This document shows positions 6,529-9,308 of a stretch of 9,308 bases of DNA, in pieces (position 1 is the first letter of the stretch; each line of letters starts with the position of its first letter). A model generated the notes under the pieces. It did not search any database, was not told the origin of the DNA, and saw only the letters and a list, made by a program, of their open reading frames with translations. The DNA is from Acidobacteriota bacterium (GTDB lineage: Bacteria > Acidobacteriota > Aminicenantia > UBA2199), in contig JAKAGC010000105.1 of the NCBI GenBank assembly GCA_021817755.1, positions 1 to 9,308 on the forward strand. Direction: 5' to 3'. A program made the translations under genes and the position numbers.

Positions 6529-7446
6529 TTAATTAAGTATGAAATTATTGAACGTAAAGTCTGTGAAGCCTTGCCGGAATCTCAAGCCCCAATCCACTTT
6601 TTTATGAATCCTGATGAAAATGAAAAAAAATTACTCATAAATGAATATAAACTCGATGAACATACCTTAAATTCTTCTCTCGACCCCGACGAACAAGCCC
6701 GACTTGAATTTGAACCGGAACATCTGGCTATCATTTTTAAATCCCCTAAAAATTATTCCGGTAAAGATCAGTTCTTTTTTAAGGTATCCTCATTCGGTAT
6801 GTTTCTTTTTAAAGATTTGATTATTGTTGTTAGTTCTGCCGAAACACCTCTATTTAATGGGAAACACTTTAGTAAAATAGGGAGTGTACGGGATGCTTTC
6901 TTAAAAATCGTATTTAGAGCGATTTCTCATTTCAATGAACATCTAAAAATTATCAATCAAGTATCCGATGAACTGGAACATAAAATCAATGCTTCCATGG
7001 AAAATAAATACCTCCTCAATCTGTTTACCCTGGAAAAAAGTTTAGTGTACTATTTAAATGCAATTAACTCCAATTCGATTGTTATTGAAAAATTAAAAAT
7101 AAATTCTGCTAAATTGGAATTGTCCCAGGAACAACAAGAATATCTCGATGACCTAATAATTGAAAACAACCAGTGCCTCCGTCAGGCAGAAATTTATTCC
7201 AACGTTCTTGCAGGATTAATGGATGCCCGGGTTTCGATTGTCAGTAATAACCTGAACGTATTGATGAAGACATTGAATATTATCACTATAGGAATTATGG
7301 TGCCTACTTTTGTGGTGAGCTTGTTCTCCATGAATGTCACCATTCCTATCCAGGCACATCCTTTTGCCTTCTGGATAATCCTGGGAATTTCCATTATTAG
7401 TGTTGTTGGATTTATGATTTTCTGGAAGTTTAAAAAATGGTATTAA
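6526..7446 (+). CDS. corA: CorA-family divalent metal-ion transporter with SMN in place of GMN
   Basis: A 306-residue protein with the CorA layout: a soluble N-terminal domain (about 1-130), long helices that would line the cytoplasmic funnel (about 130-245), then two C-terminal membrane segments at about 247-267 and 281-302, ending in the basic tail KFKKWY. CorA pentamers carry Mg2+ (some members Co2+, Ni2+ or Zn2+) across the inner membrane. The signature loop after the first membrane segment normally reads GMN; here it is SMN (268-270), within 'PTFVVSLFSMNVTIP'. The Ser codon is TCC, two changes away from any Gly codon. The fold assignment is firm, but substrate and activity are uncertain because GMN is the selectivity loop. 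The start is ATG 6526, with GGGAGG five bases upstream and its own promoter. It leads a rightward cluster; the gap to tatD is 33 bases. Confidence 0.9.
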   Translation: MLIKYEIIERKVCEALPESQAPIHFFMNPDENEKKLLINEYKLDEHTLNSSLDPDEQARLEFEPEHLAIIFKSPKNYSGKDQFFFKVSSFGMFLFKDLIIVVSSAETPLFNGKHFSKIGSVRDAFLKIVFRAISHFNEHLKIINQVSDELEHKINASMENKYLLNLFTLEKSLVYYLNAINSNSIVIEKLKINSAKLELSQEQQEYLDDLIIENNQCLRQAEIYSNVLAGLMDARVSIVSNNLNVLMKTLNIITIGIMVPTFVVSLFSMNVTIPIQAHPFAFWIILGISIISVVGFMIFWKFKKWY

Positions 7447-7458
7447 TTTTATATTCGA

Positions 7459-7464
7459 TATAAT
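7459..7464 (+). promoter_or_regulatory. Possible -10 box upstream of tatD
   Basis: A perfect TATAAT ends 15 bases before the tatD ATG, in the 33-base gap after corA. The matching -35 position holds no TTGACA-like sequence and there is no extended -10 TG. If used, it would give a transcript with a leader of about 8 bases. It could equally be chance in AT-rich DNA. Confidence 0.25.
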
Positions 7465-7479
7465 TATTAATAATCACCG

Positions 7480-8304
7480 ATGAAACTCTTCGATTCTCAT
7501 TGCCATTTACAGGATTCACGTATTGCAGCCGATGCCGGGAACGTAGTAGAACGTGCTCTGAATAAAGGTGTTGCCGGACTTCTTTGTTGTGGGAGTGAAA
7601 CCAGTGATTGGGAAGATGTTTTACGGCTTGCTCGCCGTTTTACCCCTATTATCCCTTCATTTGGTATTCATCCCTGGTATATTCATGAAGTACCCCCCAA
7701 TTGGCAGGAAATATTAAAAAAATATCTACTGCAAATTCCTTCTGCTGTTGGAGAAATCGGACTGGATCAAAAATTCACCGCCAACCCTATGGATTTGCAA
7801 GAGTATTTTTTAATAGAGCAGCTCCGCATGGCAGAAGAACTGCAACGGCCTGTCAGTATTCATTGTGTGAAAGCATGGCATATACTAACCCCTATACTGT
7901 CGGATTTTAAAAATGCGGGAATAGGAATTCAATTGCATTCCTATAATGGGGGTTCGGAGATGGTGGACAAGTTGGTAAACCTGGGGTGTTATTTTTCTTT
8001 CTCCGGTTCCTTGACCCGTTTAAAGAATAAAAAAGCCCATTCTGCTCTGCGCCGGATACCTCCCGAACGTCTCCTGCTTGAAACCGACGCGCCTGATATT
8101 CCCCCGGAAATCAATGGAAAAATCGATTTTTCAGTTCCTACTGAACCGGCAGGGCTCTATTATGTCATTCGTTTCGCGGCAGACCTTTTGAATATGGACA
8201 TCGACGATCTTGCTGATAGAGTCTGGCAAAATTCGATAACATTCCTGGGGCAGATCGGGAAAAAAATTCAACCGGATATTCATTTTAGTTCTTCCGATGA
8301 ATGA
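7480..8304 (+). CDS. tatD: TatD-family metal-dependent hydrolase / DNase
   Basis: A 274-residue TIM-barrel metallohydrolase, the normal length for TatD proteins, which act as metal-dependent 3'-5' exonucleases on DNA or RNA. The metal-site motifs appear in the expected order: 'FDSHCHL' with H7 and H9, 'FGIHPW' near 61-66, 'GEIGLD' with E92, 'SIHC' with H128, 'QLHSYNGG' with H153, and 'LLETDAPDIPP' with E201 and D203. No key residue is missing, so the enzyme should be active. The start is ATG 7480, immediately before 'KLFDSHCH' as in most relatives, but no Shine-Dalgarno is visible before it. The 3' end overlaps tcdA by 8 bases. The exact subfamily (TatD, YcfH or YjjV) cannot be told from this reading; the symbol is given for the family. 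Confidence 0.93.
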   Translation: MKLFDSHCHLQDSRIAADAGNVVERALNKGVAGLLCCGSETSDWEDVLRLARRFTPIIPSFGIHPWYIHEVPPNWQEILKKYLLQIPSAVGEIGLDQKFTANPMDLQEYFLIEQLRMAEELQRPVSIHCVKAWHILTPILSDFKNAGIGIQLHSYNGGSEMVDKLVNLGCYFSFSGSLTRLKNKKAHSALRRIPPERLLLETDAPDIPPEINGKIDFSVPTEPAGLYYVIRFAADLLNMDIDDLADRVWQNSITFLGQIGKKIQPDIHFSSSDE

Positions 8305-9109
8305 AAATAATAAACAAAATTTATCTATTGATAATTTAGACGATCGCTTTCAGCGGACCTCGATGCTGATCGGAGAGAAGAAATTCCAGGAATTGCAGGA
8401 TTTGCATGTCACCATTATTGGACTGGGTGCTGTTGGTTTTCATGCTGCCGAAGCGATTACTCGGATGGGAGTGAAGAATCTCAGGATCGTTGATTTCGAT
8501 ATTATCCGAGAAAGTAATATCAATCGCCAGCTACTGGCTCTAACTTCTACCCTGGGAATGTCGAAAGTTCAGACGGCACGCCAACGATTGATGGATATTA
8601 ATCCCTACCTAAAACTTGAAGTATTCGAATCGTTTTTTCATGAGGAAGAATTCGAGAAAATTTTTGCTATTCCCACTCATATTGTCATCGATGCTATCGA
8701 CAGCTTTACTCCGAAAGTCTGTTTATTGACTTTATTAAAGGAAAAAGATATCCCCGTGATTTCCAGTATGGGAGCCGCCGGGAGAACAGATCCGGTACAG
8801 ATCAAAATTGGGGATTTATTCGAATCCACAGGGTGTGCACTGGCTTCACGGATACGGAAAGAATTACGTAAAAACGGGATTACCTCCGGTATCCGCTGCG
8901 TTTATTCCACGGAAACGAGAAGGAAGCCTCAAGATATGACTGAAAAAGAAGAAAAGGAATACTACTCCCGTGGACGCACCCGCAAATCATTGGGAAGTAT
9001 CTCATTTATTACAGGGATTTTCGGTTACATGATCGCTTCGGAAGTCTTTCAATTTGCATTAAATCGAAATAATATTGAAAATAAACTCCATTTAAACCAA
9101 GGAGAGTAA
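8297..9109 (+). CDS. tcdA: tRNA threonylcarbamoyladenosine dehydratase (TcdA/CsdL, ThiF/MoeB fold)
   Basis: A 270-residue E1-like enzyme. TcdA uses ATP to dehydrate t6A at position 37 of ANN-decoding tRNAs to cyclic t6A. Visible are the opening 'DRFQRTSMLIG', the nucleotide-binding 'GLGAVG' (42-47), 'IVDFD' with D66 and D68, 'NINRQ' with R77, K90, and 'DAIDSFTPK' (132-140). The segment 'MGAAGRTDPVQIKIGDLFES' followed by 'ALASRIRKELRKNG' and 'YSTE' matches TcdA better than MoeB or ThiF. The two CxxC zinc pairs of MoeB/ThiF are absent, as expected for TcdA. The ATG at 8297 lies within the end of tatD (ATGAATGA, 8-base overlap) without a strong ribosome site, suggesting coupled translation. The stop is one base before the next start. 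Confidence 0.9.
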   Translation: MNENNKQNLSIDNLDDRFQRTSMLIGEKKFQELQDLHVTIIGLGAVGFHAAEAITRMGVKNLRIVDFDIIRESNINRQLLALTSTLGMSKVQTARQRLMDINPYLKLEVFESFFHEEEFEKIFAIPTHIVIDAIDSFTPKVCLLTLLKEKDIPVISSMGAAGRTDPVQIKIGDLFESTGCALASRIRKELRKNGITSGIRCVYSTETRRKPQDMTEKEEKEYYSRGRTRKSLGSISFITGIFGYMIASEVFQFALNRNNIENKLHLNQGE

Positions 9110-9113
9110 TATG
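9099..9113 (+). promoter_or_regulatory. Ribosome binding site of the flavin-reductase-like gene
   Basis: AAGGAG at 9099-9104, within the last codons of tcdA, is six bases before ATG 9111. It is a strong site that fixes the start of the truncated last gene. Confidence 0.8.
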
Positions 9114-9308
9114 GATAAAATTCATATAGAAACATCGTTGCAAGCTTACCGGCTGATTAATCCCGGGGTTGTTTTCCTGGTAACCAGCGGCAACGGTGAA
9201 AAACAAAATGTTTACGCGGCAGCCTGGAACATCCCCATCCGTAAAGAACCCGGTATGGTGGCTATTGTAACCGATAAAAGCCATTATTCATATTCCTTAA
9301 TCACTCAA
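9111..9308 (+). CDS. Flavin reductase-like (FMN-binding split barrel) protein, 5' part only
   Basis: Only the first 66 residues are in the window and no stop is reached. The segments 'NPGVVFLVTSGNGEKQNVYA', 'AAWNIPIRKEPGMVAIV' and 'DKSHYSYSLI' match the start of the flavin reductase-like / flavoredoxin family. These bind FMN through the T/S-rich loop and the 'AAWN' region and either reduce flavin or act as small electron carriers, often in anaerobes. The gene begins one base after the tcdA stop and has a strong AAGGAG site, so it belongs to the corA-tatD-tcdA cluster. Electron donor and function cannot be told from this fragment. In place of the usual 'MTAAW' it has 'VYAAAW', which I would not over-read. 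Confidence 0.8.
   Translation, partial: MDKIHIETSLQAYRLINPGVVFLVTSGNGEKQNVYAAAWNIPIRKEPGMVAIVTDKSHYSYSLITQ

Noticed and set aside
9009..9284. Minus-strand open frame of 91 codons at the right edge
   Set aside because: It is antisense to tcdA and the flavin-reductase-like gene, both of which have clear family motifs and translation signals.

Overview
The window is about 9.3 kb of AT-leaning bacterial DNA, dense with genes and using the standard code. It holds two back-to-back gene clusters that diverge from one 290-base intergenic region (6236-6525). No rRNA, tRNA, mobile element, CRISPR array or terminator could be supported. The two giant tetratricopeptide (TPR) proteins, the degenerate ATPase with TPRs and the C-terminal TPR module 'YNLGIAYKEMGL' suggest a deep-branching, probably uncultured Gram-negative-type lineage (for example Aminicenantes, Acidobacteria-like or deltaproteobacterial). 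This placement is a guess from style, not a result.

Leftward cluster (minus strand, 6304 down to 1). A near-consensus promoter sits just upstream of rplS (ribosomal protein L19 with an unusual acidic N-terminal extension). rplS is followed by rnhB (ribonuclease HII), joined through a TAATG stop/start overlap. Next comes a 1103-residue TPR/acidic-linker protein whose start lies inside rnhB, then, after 34 bases, a further long protein that runs off the left edge. That last protein is a TPR protein with what looks like a nucleotide-binding domain that has lost its P-loop, preceded by a possible kinase-lobe relic. The four genes are packed as one transcription unit, so two large scaffold-like proteins appear to be read behind a ribosomal protein gene. 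trmD, the usual upstream neighbour of rplS, is absent from that position.

Rightward cluster (plus strand, 6472 to the right edge). A second strong promoter drives a CorA-family metal-ion transporter in which the hallmark GMN motif reads SMN. It is followed by a TatD-family metal-dependent hydrolase/DNase, tcdA (tRNA t6A dehydratase, ThiF/MoeB fold) overlapping tatD by 8 bases, and the start of a flavin-reductase-like gene cut by the right edge. Apart from the transporter variant these look like housekeeping genes.

The parts most worth a second look are the degenerate ATPase/TPR protein, the giant TPR protein with its recurring 'EI-acidic' motif in an acidic linker, the SMN variant of CorA, the L19 extension, and a dyad between the two divergent promoters. 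I see no clear sign of a complete undescribed system. The two TPR proteins are the best candidates for undescribed function.
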